Origin: Calliopum simillimum
Taxonomy: Eukaryota > Arthropoda > Insecta > Diptera > Lauxaniidae
Direction of reading: 5' to 3'
Assembly: GCA_951812925.1 (NCBI GenBank)
Contig: OX638370.1
Location: 3,310,001-3,374,000 of the forward strand
Length of the DNA stretch: 64,000 nucleotides
The notes under the pieces were generated by a model, which had not been told where the DNA came from, made no database searches, and saw only the letters and a list, made by a program, of their open reading frames with translations. Each line of letters begins with the position of its first letter. The first letter of the stretch is position 1. This document shows, in pieces, positions 22,916 through 34,375 of the stretch. The translations under genes and the position numbers were made by a program.

Positions 22916-23640
22916 TGAGTGCTAGTGCGTTTTTTTTAATTTAAAAACTTTGTAAAATACGCAAGTGTGTATCATTCTCCCTGTAAGTATTATTTTTATA
23001 TTACTATACTTATTATTTTTTCTTTAGATTATTAAATCAACAAACAATTAGCCCACCAGTTCCAAGTTTTTAAAAATAATTGCATTTTTCATTGCGATTT
23101 TACTGTTTTTGTAACATTTGGTCATTCTTTCATCCAGTCATTCTCCCGTCTAGTCATTCTCTCATCTGGTCATTCCCCCGTCTAGTCATTCTCCTGCCAA
23201 ATTTACTCCAGAAGCATGGTTCTCTTACGAGAAATTTGTGTTTATTGCATTTTTTTTTTTAATTTAAAATTTAATGTAAAATACATAAGTGTGTGTCAGT
23301 CTCCCTGTAAGTATTTTTTTATATTTCTACAATTATTATTTTTTTTTAGATAATTAAAACAATAAACAATTAGTCCACCAGTTTCAAGTTTTAAAAAATA
23401 ATTTCTATTTTCATTGCGATATTACTGTTTTTGCAACATTTGGTCATTTTTCCGGCTAGTCATTCTCCCGTCTAGTCATTTTCCCGTCTAGTAATTTTTC
23501 CGTCTAGTCATTCTCCCGTCTAGTCACTCTCTCGTCTAGTCAGTCTCTCGTCTATTCATTCTCCCGTCTAGTCATTCTCCTGCCAAATTTACTCCAGGAG
23601 AATGGTTCTCTTACGAGAAATTGTGTTTATTAGTTAGTTT
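22916..23640. repeat. Tandem duplication carrying a 16-bp minisatellite
   Basis: Two ~340-bp copies (about 22930-23250 and 23255-23635) share the order: TTTAATTTAAAA, CTCCCTGTAAGTATT, a T-rich tract ending in TTTAG, ACAATTAG.CCACCAGTT, a minisatellite, and TTCTCTTACGAGAAA. The minisatellite unit is close to TCATTCTCCCGTCTAG (16 bp), with about 5-6 copies in the first and 9 in the second. Each copy contains a GTAAGT...TTTAG pair about 50 bp apart that resembles a mini-intron. Confidence 0.8.
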
Positions 23641-25286
23641 GAATTTGGGAGGGAGGGGGGCTGTGTGATTGGAATCCAATATGAAACGGCCAATTTATTT
23701 AATTTTTTGCATGTATTGTGCTAAAATACTCAAGGGATAGCAAAAACTTCAAAACACAGCAGCAGTTAAGGCACTTAGAGAACTGAGCCCTTGGCATGAT
23801 GTAGCTGATATTGTTGCACAGCATAAAAATCCAGGTCAAAATATTGCAAAAATGAAAAACATTTGATATGTTAAATTATGGAAAAGTTTTACATTTGACA
23901 ACTTACCTCTAGTGAATTTTTTTTTGCCTTCCAGTTATTGGTCACTACTCTGACTGCAAGCAGCGAAACGGTCCAGTTAATCCTTCGCTTTGTCTGACGT
24001 ACCTAAAAAAATACGTCATCAACTCTACGAAGTGTTAAGTGTTGCTAACTCATGTTACAGTTTCGTCTTTTTTTGGAATTTTTTCGCACTCTCAAAAGTT
24101 ATTTCCTGAATTTCAAAAGAAAAACTGTAACAAAAGCCAAACAACTCTAACTTTTGCTATGCCTAGGAAAAATTATTATCACTGTATTTTTATTTATTTC
24201 ATTGTATGAATGCAAGTGTCATAAATGCTTGTATGGCTATGTATGCGTTAAAGTTACTACATAGACCAGTAGGAATTATTTATTGAGAAAATCATTTAAA
24301 GGTAGATATGCTCATTTAGAGTGAACTTTTCAAAATTTAATACGCAGACGAAAAGTATAAGCCACAAGCAAAATATAAAAAAAAGGATTTTTGATTCTGC
24401 AATTATTTAAAATATAAGTATTTGCTTTTACTTGTGCACTCGAAATTTTTATTTTATTGATTGTGCGCTCGAAAAACTTAAGATTTTTTTGAATTTTCCA
24501 ATAAGAACCCGCAAACGCATTACTTAGTTCCTTTTAAAATGACTCCTTAAAAGCATTTGATTCAGTTTTCTCATGTTTCCCCATTGGGTTATGCTTATGT
24601 GCTAAAGGCGTTCGTTAACAACAACAATTGCCATCATTTGTTACTTCGTTTCTTTTAAATTGTTTTTGTTGTTGTTATATTTTTTTATTGTTTTAATTTT
24701 CTATTTTTTTTTTGTTTTTGAGCCAACTACAAAGGCGAAAAAGCAAAAGTTAAAAAAAAATGCTTGTAGGCAAAAACTGTAAGGATATTCGTTAAAGCAA
24801 CAACAACATGGGCTACAAAAATAAAAAAACAAAAAGAAAATAGTAGCAAAAAACTATAACAACATGACAGGACACTTTGGCAACACTAGTTGAAGAAGTG
24901 TACGATGGAAGAGTTAAAATTCTTTATTAGGGTAGACAGTGGGGTAAATTACAATTGCAACTTTAGATTTCGAAATTATGCCAAAGCATACCTACACCAA
25001 TCTTCTTCTTGTATTCTCCATTTTCCTACAGAGCATTGGATCTGCAAGATATCTCAACATCCATCTTAGCACAATAATTAGATAGTTCCTTCAATTCACT
25101 CCAACATTCTCCTAAATCACGTATTTCTTGGGATGACCACGCTTTTGTTGCCTTGAAGATTTTATTTCAGTGCTTGTCGGCAAGAATTGTTTAAGACATT
25201 TTCGTTTAAAAAGAAATTAGTGTTCTCTTTTAGAAAATATTTTGTCGAAAACAGTTAAAACTAGCCCTCACCTCATTTGAGCACCT
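23641..25286. other. Intergenic DNA with one short coding-like tract
   Basis: The only protein-like piece is 23741-23866 (41 codons then TGA; text includes LRELSPWHDVADIVAQHK), preceded by a stop and without a start codon. The family is unknown and it may be an exon relic. Otherwise AT-rich with TTG/CAA runs near 24625-24680 and 24800. Confidence 0.4.
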
Positions 25287-25458
25287 TATAACTAACCTTT
25301 TTGGCAGCAGTTTTACTTGCCTGTGGCCAGGGCTTCGGCTAAAAAAATGTATGGAACGAAAAAAACGGCCTCTTGGTTAAATTCAAAAGCATGGGTTGGA
25401 ATTTTAATAATTTACTCAATTTTTATTTCTTTATTCGACTGCAATGCTCTCCTATATA

Positions 25459-26194
25459 CGTAGGCTGCTATATATATTTCTGGACTAGGCTGCACTAATG
25501 TCAATAGCTAAAATTTGGTAACACCATAATAAAGTTTAACATTTTTTAGCATAAACGTACTCACAACTTTTTGATGTATAAGTGCTATTTGTTTTGTTTA
25601 CAGTGAGTTAAGAAAATTAATTTTTCCATTGATAATTTAAGCGATTGATAAATTATGGGGTTCCCAACGAGAACAAATGTTTTTTATAACTAAGTGCTCA
25701 TGCAAAATCAAATGTTTTGGAGTGGAACTAATGCCCAAGAATGCTCCAATCTCACGGTATGTCACATGACGATCTTGCATTATCAATTCACGCACGGCAT
25801 CAATGTTATCTGGCATAACGGCCGTTTTTGAACGACATTCATGGAATTCGTCGTTCAGCGAGCATCGGCCACTATTGAATTCATTAGACATTTTCACAGT
25901 GCTATAGGATAGTGCTTTATCGCCATATAAAGATTTAAGTTCATCGATCCAATCTTGTCGTGATAACCCACGTCGAAAGTTGTGAAAAATGAACGCACGA
26001 AAATGTTCACGAATGAATTCCATTTTTTGCCAAAATGATTTTTTCAAGTCACTTTAACAACAAAAATGATGGTCGTACGTCAAAACGTTCTGAGTACGTT
26101 TTGTTAAAAAAGGTCAAACTTTATTGTGGTGTCGCCAGATTTTAGCTATTGAAATTAGTGTTGCCTAGGCTAGAAACATATAGAGCAGCTTACG
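25459..26194 (-). mobile_element. Internally deleted mariner with long TIRs
   Basis: 736-bp element bounded by TA on both sides (25457-25458, 26195-26196). The two ends are inverted copies for about 120 bp (roughly 25459-25580 and 26075-26194), starting CGTAGGCTGC and CGTAAGCTGC, at about 80-85% identity with one single-base gap. Typical mariners have ~30-bp TIRs and are ~1.3 kb; this one has lost the catalytic half of its transposase. Confidence 0.85.
25637..26047 (-). pseudogene. Mariner transposase, N-terminal domain only
   Basis: 136-codon frame. EHFRAFIFHNFRRGLSRQDW begins the first helix-turn-helix, and NIDAVRELIMQDRHVTYREI with LILHEHLVIKNICSRWEPHN forms the second; this is the paired-type DNA-binding region of mariner transposases. 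A stop follows seven residues after the ...WEPHN motif, where the linker and the D,D,D catalytic domain should start; the rest is deleted, not merely mutated. The likely natural start is the Met of MEFIREHFR (26023). The remaining DNA-binding domain could in principle still bind TIRs; whether it is expressed is unknown. Confidence 0.88.
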
Positions 26195-26939
26195 TACGCG
26201 ACTAAATACCCCTTATTCTGCTCACTGCTCTGCTATTTGCATCTCCGATTATATTTGAGACTAGATGGCATCCACAAATAACTGAGATATTATCGGGCTG
26301 CTCGTTTGTGCGGCCCCTCACCCTTGTACTAACCACAGGCAACTGATTTATTATTGAGCTACGTGTGTTTAGTGCCGCGGTCTCTACGCTAATACGCCCA
26401 ACTACTACTACTATAACTATTTCAGTTTATCAAATACCTTGTTTCCTTGCTGCTTACCGCTTTGTCTGCTACTCTTTTTTACTGCTGCTGTTGTTCATCT
26501 GTCGCTGGCCACGCAAAGACTGTCTCCATCAACTGCTGTGTGCCCAAATTCATTTTCTATTTCTGTGACAGCAAACAGATCGAACGACAGCTGCGTGTCA
26601 AAAACAGCTGTTGCGTAGTATTGCCGTTGGGTCTAGTTTTACTGATGTGGTGGGGATTTTACCCTAAGGTAAATGTCGGCTTATTTTTCTTGGCTAAGTA
26701 AGGATTTGCGACAATAAATCCTTATTTTAAGTAATTAATAATAATAAAATAAAATACATTTCATGTGTTTGAGTTGACTTTTTAAAAAAATAATAATACA
26801 TTATGGCAAAAAACCACGAAATGATTAGTTATTTGTATATAAATAAAAATATGATACATAGGTTCTAATAGGCATTGAATACGAAGCGATGATTTGTAGA
26901 AGGAAAATGCGGCTCCGCCAACTTTCCTCCTCACAACCT

Positions 26940-27765
26940 GGACACAGTGGAGTTTAAGGTAATGCTTTTCATTGGAACTATCTGCTGTTTTTTAAACTAT
27001 CTAGGTCTTTAGCTTACTTTTCTGTTTAAGTCTTTGTATAGTAGTATTGAACTTTCAGAATTCTGGTTAAAGAGTTACTACACCTTTTTCACCATCTGTG
27101 CGTCTAAGCAAGATTTTCTACTTGAGATAATTTTTGTACGATAAGTAGACTCCTTTTGTAATTCAAAAGAAACCTTTGAAAAGTGCTTTTTGATGCATCT
27201 ACTTTTTTTTTGCTACAGCTAACTATTTTAATTTCTTTTCAGACAAGTGGACAAAATGAGTTTTGGCTTCTTTTATTGGTTGCTAGAAGTTCTTCAGATA
27301 TGTTTAAACCATCATCTTATATAGCAAAAATATCACACATACTTCGATCAATGTCATGATCAGGTATATCAGAATCTTAAGAAATAAAAGAGGTAATATT
27401 TTTTGGGACAGCTTATTAAAATAATGATATCTTCTGCATTTTAAATAGGTTTTACTGAATTCTATGAATAATTGTTTTGTTGGGATTCAATTTTGATGCA
27501 TATTAGTCGAATCTACTAACATTATCTCTGACGTATAAAAACTTATCCATTCAGGTGAACTTTGGTATTTTTCCAGATATATAACTTTAAGTTTTTTGTT
27601 GCAATTTGATTTACGACAGAATTTTTTGTATTAAAATTCTTCTTTCAAAAAATTAATTGGTTTTTTGCTTGCAAACGTAATGGAAAATTTTCCAAGTTGC
27701 TTCAGTAAACATTGCACTTTATGTGAATTCTTTTTTGGTTCATCCCTATTTTTTCCAATACCATT
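26940..27765. other. Upstream region of protease 1
   Basis: No gene. From about 27650 the sequence matches the region upstream of protease 2 (from about 47020): both contain TTTTTGCTTGCAAA, TTCCAAGTTGCTTCA and AAACATTGCACTTTATGTGA. The duplication therefore included at least 150 bp of upstream DNA. Confidence 0.7.
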
Positions 27766-27766
27766 T

Positions 27767-27802
27767 TATATAAATATTCTTGCAAATTTGTTTGCTTTCA
27801 GT
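27767..27802 (+). promoter_or_regulatory. TATA box and initiator of protease 1
   Basis: TATATAAATA at 27767-27776 and the arthropod initiator TCAGT at 27798-27802, with 31 bp from the TATAAATA start to the initiator A (27800). This predicts an 18-base 5' leader before the ATG at 27818. The same spacing is kept in the paralogue, which supports the call. The TTTCAG could alternatively be a splice acceptor. Confidence 0.75.
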
Positions 27803-27817
27803 AGAAATAATTTCAAG

Positions 27818-28804
27818 ATGATTCAGGTTTCAAGCAATGCTGTGGTCTTTATGACTTTGTTGGGTTTTCTTAGTCCTAACTCAATAGCTGGTAAGTGCAG
27901 CTTGAAAATTTTTTAGAAACAACTTTTAAATTCTGACGTCAATAAATGAATTACACAGAGGAAAAACTTTTTTATATGATTTTAATAATCTACAGGTGAA
28001 TATTTAGCATTGAAAGAATTATGCGATACGGACGCTATACTGCCGACACCTCCATGTTGTGGTCTTAACAATCAACCAACAAGTCGCATCGCTTTTGGAA
28101 ATATAACCGAGTTAAATGAATTTCCATGGATGGTTCGTCTGTGTAATAACAATCCAAGGGCGGGTTGCGCTGGCGCCACTTTAATTAACCCACGTTGGGT
28201 GCTAACTGCGGCGCATAATATTGTAGGCAAAGTTATAGAAGTGAGCTTAGGAGAATGGAATGTAACATCAGATCCCGATTGTGTTGGCAATTTTTGTAAG
28301 CCAAAAGTAAAAAAATTCATAGTTGATAAAGTGATTAAACATAAATTGTATGATGGCTATAGCATGAATGATATTGCTTTGCTGCGTTTACGAGAGGCTG
28401 TTACTTTCAATGACTTCATAGGGCCAATTTGTTTACCATTGAATGCACCAACGCAACAGGAATTTGCTAATAAAGTAGCAATTGCAGCTGGTTGGGGTAT
28501 AACTGACAACGGAAATCATAGCAAAATTTTGTTAAAGGCATCACTAAAAATTTTGGATTCGAAGGATTGCAACGAGAAAAGTCAAATATGCACAACAGGT
28601 GTGGAAAAAAGTGGCACTCGTTCTGGTGATTCTGGTGGACCATTAATGTTAAAAATCCAAAACACTGCAGAAAAACTAGAACCATACTACCAAATCGGCT
28701 TACTGTCAAGTGGCATATCAAGAGGAAGTACAGTAGAAGATATCTTTATGTATGTGCCGGACTTTATAGACTGGATAAAGGATAGAATAATGGAAAATCA
28801 ATAA
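27818..28804 (+). CDS. Secreted clip-type serine protease, paralogue 1 (2 exons)
   Basis: Predicted S1 (chymotrypsin-fold) serine protease of 293 residues. Exon 1 is 27818-27890, the intron 27891-27995 (GTAAGT...CTACAG, phase 1), exon 2 27996-28804. Exon 1 encodes a hydrophobic signal peptide (~residues 1-24). A short propeptide with C34 and C45-C46 follows, then a likely activation site R55/I56; only the end of a clip domain is left, if any. Catalytic residues: H98 in LTAAHN, D150 in NDIALL, S237 in GDSGGP. The LGEWN...DPDC segment is typical of insect clip-domain proteases. Odd: C58 (chymotrypsin numbering) is Asn, C191 and C220 are absent, and position 189 is not Asp, so trypsin-like specificity is unlikely. 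Some tissue or immune cascade role is possible, but no substrate can be inferred. A start at the TTG near 28010 would lose the signal peptide and is rejected. Confidence 0.9.
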
Positions 28805-28893
28805 ATACGAACAAAATGTTGAAAAAAGTTAAAAAAATATTTTTTTCTATATTATGATTTAATTGTTTGGCATGGTAGTCAAAATATTTATTA

Positions 28894-28899
28894 AATAAA
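28894..28899 (+). terminator. Poly(A) signal of protease 1
   Basis: AATAAA about 90 bp after the stop codon, in AT-rich DNA. Another AATAAA overlaps the stop codon at 28800. Confidence 0.6.
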
Positions 28900-28904
28900 T
28901 ATAT

Positions 28905-30145
28905 TTTACTGTTCATTCAAGAAACAAACAACAACAAATTGTATTTTAATTCAACCTTTTCATTCCACTGTCGCTCATAATTTGTTAGCAGAGTTTAAGG
29001 CGCGCTAAGACAGCGACATCGTTAAGTGGCAACTCAAGTGAGTTTGTTGTTACGGTGCCACTCTTGTGCTTTGTATGTACGAATATGTATGTAGTAGTTG
29101 CTCCTAAGGATTTTCTTTTACGTTTTTTTTAAGAAATTATACTTTGTATTTACAACAACAACAACAACAAGTAAAAAAGCGAAACATAAAATAAGTTGCA
29201 AAACATTTTAGTTATGTGCTGCAGATGCACTAAAAAAGAAACAAAGTGGCAACACTGGCAGCTATGTAAGTAGCATCAAATTTAATACACAATCACACAA
29301 ACTTAACGCGATGCACTGACGACACTAACAGCGTATATCTGCAGTGCTAAGTGGGTCGACAGTGGCCAGTGGCCACTAATGTTAAATTTGCACTGTACAC
29401 ACAAACAAACAATCTTATGCTGCTCTTAAGCATACGCACACACGTTTGCACTTTTAAGCAAGTATATGTATATGAATTCATAAAAAAAAAATACTTTGCA
29501 AAATATGACAGCAAAATGTCGACTTTCTTTCAGCATTTTTTATTCCTTCTTTTTTCACTGATTTCCTTAAGACAAAACTAAAGTGTCTCTGTTTAGTTGT
29601 TAAAATACCCAAGGATATCACTAGAATTGGCATGAATAATGAAATATTAAAAATAAACTTTTTAACTCTAAGAACTTATACTAAAAACATTTTAAAATTA
29701 GATAACAGATTTACTAAGCCAACCCAAAATTGAATTCGTGCTTGCTTGTATTGAGTAGAACCAGTGGAAGAAACATTTTCCACAAAAAAATATTTTCTGA
29801 AATTACTAAGATTTTCAAATTTGTACAGAATTGGCATAAATTCGATTTCGAATTTGTTTCTACTTTTTTCGAACTTTTTAGACATTTTTGACATTATTAA
29901 ACATTTTTCGACTTCTTCATCAGTTTTAAATTTTTTCATCAAATTCCGATTTTTCCAAATTTTTTCGACTTTTTCATCATGCTAGATGCCTTGTGGAAGA
30001 AAAAGACCAGCTAACTGTTCACTTAAGCAAGCAAATTTTCATCAGTTACCATGTCTGTCAATTTTGTTTTTGGGGACGTGGCAAATCTGCTCATATTCTC
30101 AGTCCTTAGTGTTAACCCTATGTCCATACCAAATTTCATAAAAAT
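28905..30145. other. Intergenic DNA, no gene
   Basis: A CAA run near 29153-29170 and a short stretch of TTTTTCGACTTTTT-type words at about 29860-29985 that resembles the satellite blocks of 44-57 kb. Nothing else recognised. Confidence 0.5.
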
Positions 30146-30418
30146 TACAGACGCAATAATGTGAAACTTTTTGTTGCATGATTTTAGGCATTTTTTAAAT
30201 ACATGTTTCATAGACATTGACTAAAAGAAAACTTCCCGATTTAGGGTCCCAAAAAATTCTAATTAGCTTTTCTGTTGCCTAACTCACTATTAATCTTGTT
30301 TTTGATGTTTTAGAATTTTTTGAACCCTGAATTGGGAAATTTTCTTTTAGTCAAATATGAATTTAAAAAATGCCTAAAATCATGCAATAAAAAGTTTAAT
30401 TTTAATGCGTCTGTAATG
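30146..30418. repeat. Palindromic repeat (MITE-like)
   Basis: Inverted arms of ~110 bp, from ATTACAGACGCA on the left to TGCGTCTGTAAT on the right, separated by ~40 bp. Both arms share GCATGATTTTAGGCATTTTT and GACTAAAAGAAAA; the left arm has a ~15-bp insertion. No target duplication is clear. GCATGATTTTAGGCA recurs near 35084. Confidence 0.75.
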
Positions 30419-30489
30419 CGCATTAGAGCTGCTGTCTGTTATGCATAGACACAGGGGCTGATCCAATTTCGTTTGCCGATTTACATATA

Positions 30490-30901
30490 CAGGGTAGGTG
30501 AGTATCGGTAGGACATCGGAAAATGTAAGATTCCTGGGACTATTCTGAAGATTTTTTCATAGCTTCTTTTCGAAAATCGCAAAACAAATGCAGTTCTGTT
30601 TGCAAAAGTAATATCATACATATTTTGTGAAAAAATATTTGTTTTTTGATGGATATCATTTTTACAAATCAATGTCATCAGTTTCACGCTATCAAATAAA
30701 CGCTTCTTGAAAACAGAACCAGATTTCAGTCATTTCTAACAAAATCTCAGCCAATTCATATTATGAACATTACTTATGATTCTTTATGGACTTACTCCAG
30801 TAGCTCCGTTAGTTCTGCGTATTTCGAAAAATAGAACTAAGAAAAGAAAAGTCCCAGGAATCTTACATATTTCGGTAATCTTCTGATTCTCCTTCGTCTT
30901 G
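30490..30901. mobile_element. 412-bp MITE with TA target sites
   Basis: Inverted ends of ~56 bp that share ATGTAAGATTCCTGGGACT, with outer parts more diverged (CAGGGTAGG and CAAGACGAAGG). TA at 30488-30489 and 30902-30903 flanks the element. There is no transposase. It fits a Tc1/mariner-type non-autonomous element. Confidence 0.75.
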
Positions 30902-31007
30902 TATATAGATTTCCACTATTTTGTAATTTTTCGACGCGTCGACAGGGTAAAGTTGATATGCTCTCATATTTGGTGTCGACGACGGCTACTTAGATAAGGC
31001 CGATGTT

Positions 31008-31712
31008 TTTATACCCTACACCAGGATATATTTACTTTGTCCTTCCGTTTATAACGCAGAGAAGGAGGCATGGCAGGTATGGAAAAGTATATATATTCTT
31101 AATGAGCGTCAGCTCTTGAGTCGATATAGCCATGTCTGTCTGTCTGGCTGGCTGATAGGCTGGTTGTCTGTGTGTTTTTGTTAAAACTGAGCAAGATAGT
31201 TCAATAAAATTTGGTACTCTGCCTCCATCGTTAAAGTTAGCTCACGGGATTGAAAATGGCCGAAATCGGTCAGCGGACACGCCCACCGCCAATACAAAAA
31301 ATATATTAGAAATGCAATTTTAGGAGTATTTTCACGACAATACAACCAAAATACACACAAATACTAGAAATGGTTAGCTCTTTTTTGAGATAATCCAACC
31401 AAATTACACTCAGATACTAAGAGCAGTAAAGACAAGCTTCCAGCATCACGGGCGAGATCGGACAAGAGGGTGTGGCACCTCCCATAAAACCAAAAGTTTC
31501 AAAATGCTATTCCAGTTTAGCAATATAGAGCTTTTTGAGATAATCCAACTGAATATTACCCAAACAATTAGGGCTATAAATGTATGCTCTGAGCAAAAAC
31601 TTGGTAAACTCGGAGAAGAGGGTGTGGCACCTTCTATAGTATATAAGCAGAATTCTGAAAATACTGCAGTGTATGGTATTTAATGTTTGGCTAGGCCAAG
31701 GTATGGTTGTTT
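31008..31712 (+). repeat. Dispersed repeat, copy 2
   Basis: Same family as 17841-18925: starts TTTATACCCTACACCAGG, has GAGTCGATATAGCCATGTC and the GTCTGTCTGGCTGGC run, and ends near GGCTAGGCCAAGG. Its tandem core is shorter, with only two to three GGTGTGGCACC-type units. Confidence 0.8.
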
Positions 31713-31854
31713 TTTTCTGGTTTCAGAAAGTAAATTCAAAATCTTATATATGAAACTAAATTTTGTGTTCGTATTTTATAGACTCGGAAACCACTTGAAG
31801 GATTTGAATGATATTTTCACAGTATATTAGCATTGATTAGGGATAGGTTATATG

Positions 31855-32125
31855 CTAGAAAAATGGGCGGTGCCATGCCCCTAAAAAACAAAATTCGTTG
31901 TATCTCTGAAACTGTTTAACATATAGGAATGAAATTTAACACATATGCAAAGGGCACTAAGCCAAATACCATACATTAGAAAAATGGGTGGTGACGTGCC
32001 TCTAAAAAACACAATTCGACAGGTCTCAGAAAGTGTTTGACGCATAGGAATGACATTTGACACATATATAAAGAACACTAAGCAAAATAACATTCATTCG
32101 AAAAATGGGCGGTGGCATGCACCTC
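31855..32125. repeat. ~120-bp local tandem repeat
   Basis: Two and a part units, each starting GAAAAATGGGCGGTG.C.TGC, followed by AAAAAACA.AATTCG and ACATATAGGAATGA-like words. Related GGGCGGT...GCCC units occur at 38763-38945 and 42800-43010. Confidence 0.7.
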
Positions 32126-33765
32126 TCGGACGGGCGTGGTGGGACCTCAGTAATTGTTCGAAAAAAAAAAAAAAAGCGACGGGACAAAGGTGAGGCAACG
32201 CTTATCGTAGTCTAGTAGTCTATAAAAAAATTTGTTTCCTCAAAAAATTGATAATTATTAGAAAAATTTGCATTATTTACATAAATTTTTACTTGTTTGG
32301 AAATTAACAATTGACCCTTGTTACCATGACGGTCATGATGGTCAAGCAGTTTTTTGCTTCAATATTTTTTGCAATCACTTCACGCAGTAGCTGGTTGCGA
32401 TATGGGAATTTTCGTAAATGCTCTACAGCAAATTCAGCTACTCAACTTTATGCAACAACAAAACTACATTCACCATTGACAAGCTCAGTGAATTAAGAGC
32501 TTTTTCCATAGTTTTGGTATTATTACTTTTGAAATAACAAGACAATTTCTTTTATTGTGAGCCATAGTATTTAATAAAACAAATCAATGCATTGCAAATC
32601 CCAAAAAAAAAAAAAAAATCCAAAAACATTTTAATGTTCGTCAAAATAATAAGTAGATAAAATTGAAATAAAATTGTGGCATATTTCTGAAAAGAAGAAC
32701 TAAGATCAGAACTTGAATGTTTAAAACGTTGAAAAGTTGCCATAACAAACCTTCGAATGCTCTCATATCAAATGTTCTGCTTATCAGCATGATGCCTGAA
32801 AACGCCAGCAATAACTTCACCAAAACAAGGATCGGTTACGGCAATTGCTACCATTACTGGCAACATTTCAGTTACACTGTTGGTTGACTTGTAACGCATG
32901 TTGACTTGTTGACTTGGCAGTTAATGCTCCAAGTTTACTTTACTTGTTATACTGCGATAGGTATTTTATAGAAGCAGCACCAAAAGCACGCACTCAAAAG
33001 CTTTCAAAAGTGTAATCGTGCTGTTAAGCCATTAAAATGAAGTCATAGAAAATTATCACAGAAATTAAATAAACCAATTAAATTTGTGAATTCGTGACCA
33101 AGTGATATGAAAATTATGAGCGCATGTAAATTGAAATTCATGAATTGTAACAGAAAAAATAAAATTTTAATTTTAAATTCCTTAAATGTTAGTAAGAAAA
33201 GCAAGCATGATTTGTGGGAATTTTTTGCTAAGAACAATATTTAAATGTATGCTAGAAGCTGAGGCAAAAGTAATGTCATAATTTGATTGGGCTACAATTT
33301 TATTAGAAATAAGAAACTGAAGTGGCACACGTGTAAAACGTAGTGGGATTGGCAGTTAACCGATTACGCCCACTTTTCGTTTAGTGTATGATATGCATGT
33401 TCGACATTTACACACCGAATTTCATGAAAATAACTGATATAGTCTGCCATTGTTTGGTTTCCACTGTATTTTTTTTTTTTTCTTCAAAAAGAAATGTTTT
33501 ATCAAAACTTGAAATTCACTTTTTTCAATTTTTTTTTTTTTCACTAACAAAAGTTGCTTCATACAAAATGCTATAACTCACGAATCAATAGTCAAATTGC
33601 TTTCAAGTTTATACACGTATCGTTTGAAGGTTAATACTAAATAAAAATCATATGGAAAAAATTCTAGTAACGCCATCTATGCGTCATCCTACGGACTTAT
33701 TGCATGGACTGTTACTTTGGAATCTGATTATACCTACCTTGATGGCCTACTGGTGAGGCAAAAGT
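32126..33765. other. Intergenic DNA, nothing recognised
   Basis: AT-rich with poly(A) tracts at 32160 and 32600. No coding-like frame. A segment near 33360-33430 (CACTTTTCGT..., TTCATGAAAATAACTG) resembles common dispersed-repeat text, but no second copy in the window was pinned down. Confidence 0.45.
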
Positions 33766-34375
33766 AATAGTCCATAATTTATAATCTATGGCCTGTCTGT
33801 TATGGTCTATGGTACATAATTTTTCCCCCATAATGTGTCTATTATAGACTATGGTTCATAACCTATGGTCTATGATCTATTTTGTATGGTCTATGGTCAA
33901 TAATATATAGTCTTTGATCCATCTTTTATGGTCTAGGATCCTTAATATATGGTTTATAATCTGTTTTCTATACTACATGATCTGTCTTTTATGGTCTATG
34001 GCCAATAATGTATGGTCTTTGGTACATGATCTTTGATTTATGATGTGTCTTTTATGGACTATGCTTCATAATCTGTAGTGTATTTTATGATCTGCCTTTT
34101 TTAAAAGTCTGTTGTCGATAATAAATGATAAATAGCTTATAATCTCTGGTCTATGATTTGTTTTTTTTTTGTCTATGATCCATAAACAAAAGTTGTTACA
34201 GAATAATAAAAAAAATACGCAGTACAATATGCGTCCATCTAAACTTCTGGACAATTCCGAGACATACTTAAAAATTCGGGACTTTTCAGGGACGTTTTTT
34301 AGTCCGGCACGAGAGGGAAAAATCCAGAACTGTCCCGCAAAATCCGGGACGGTTGTTCATCCTAACCGAAAGTGC
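33766..34375 (+). repeat. TATGGTCTATG word-repeat element, copy 1
   Basis: About 420 bp of degenerate repeats on TATGGTCTATG / GATC.GTCTTTTATGGTC words, followed by a unique part with ACAATATGCGTCC, TCGGGAC and GTCCCG pieces. The inverted copy is at 41805-42515. Confidence 0.75.

Larger units (their letters stand above)
25287..26935 (-). mobile_element. Solo LTR-like copy A with nested mariner
   Basis: Flanked by the 4-bp duplication ACCT (25283-25286 and 26936-26939). It matches, in inverted orientation, the copy at 39008-39994: at the left CTTGCCTGTGGCCAGGGC and GGCCTCTTGGTTAAATTCAA, at the right GTGCCGCGGTCTCTACGC, GGCCACGCAAAGACTG and CCGCCAACTTTCC. On the minus strand it ends like the Osvaldo-like LTR (about GGTT-GTTACA, here degenerate), so a solo LTR of a related element is likely. 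Without the nested mariner it is about 911 bp, against 987 bp for copy B. The middle portion is diverged between the copies. Confidence 0.75.

Noticed and set aside
27665..27916. Longer plus-strand frame covering exon 1 of protease 1
   Set aside because: It starts upstream of the TATA box; the conserved 18-base leader and shared ATG at 27818 explain the region better.
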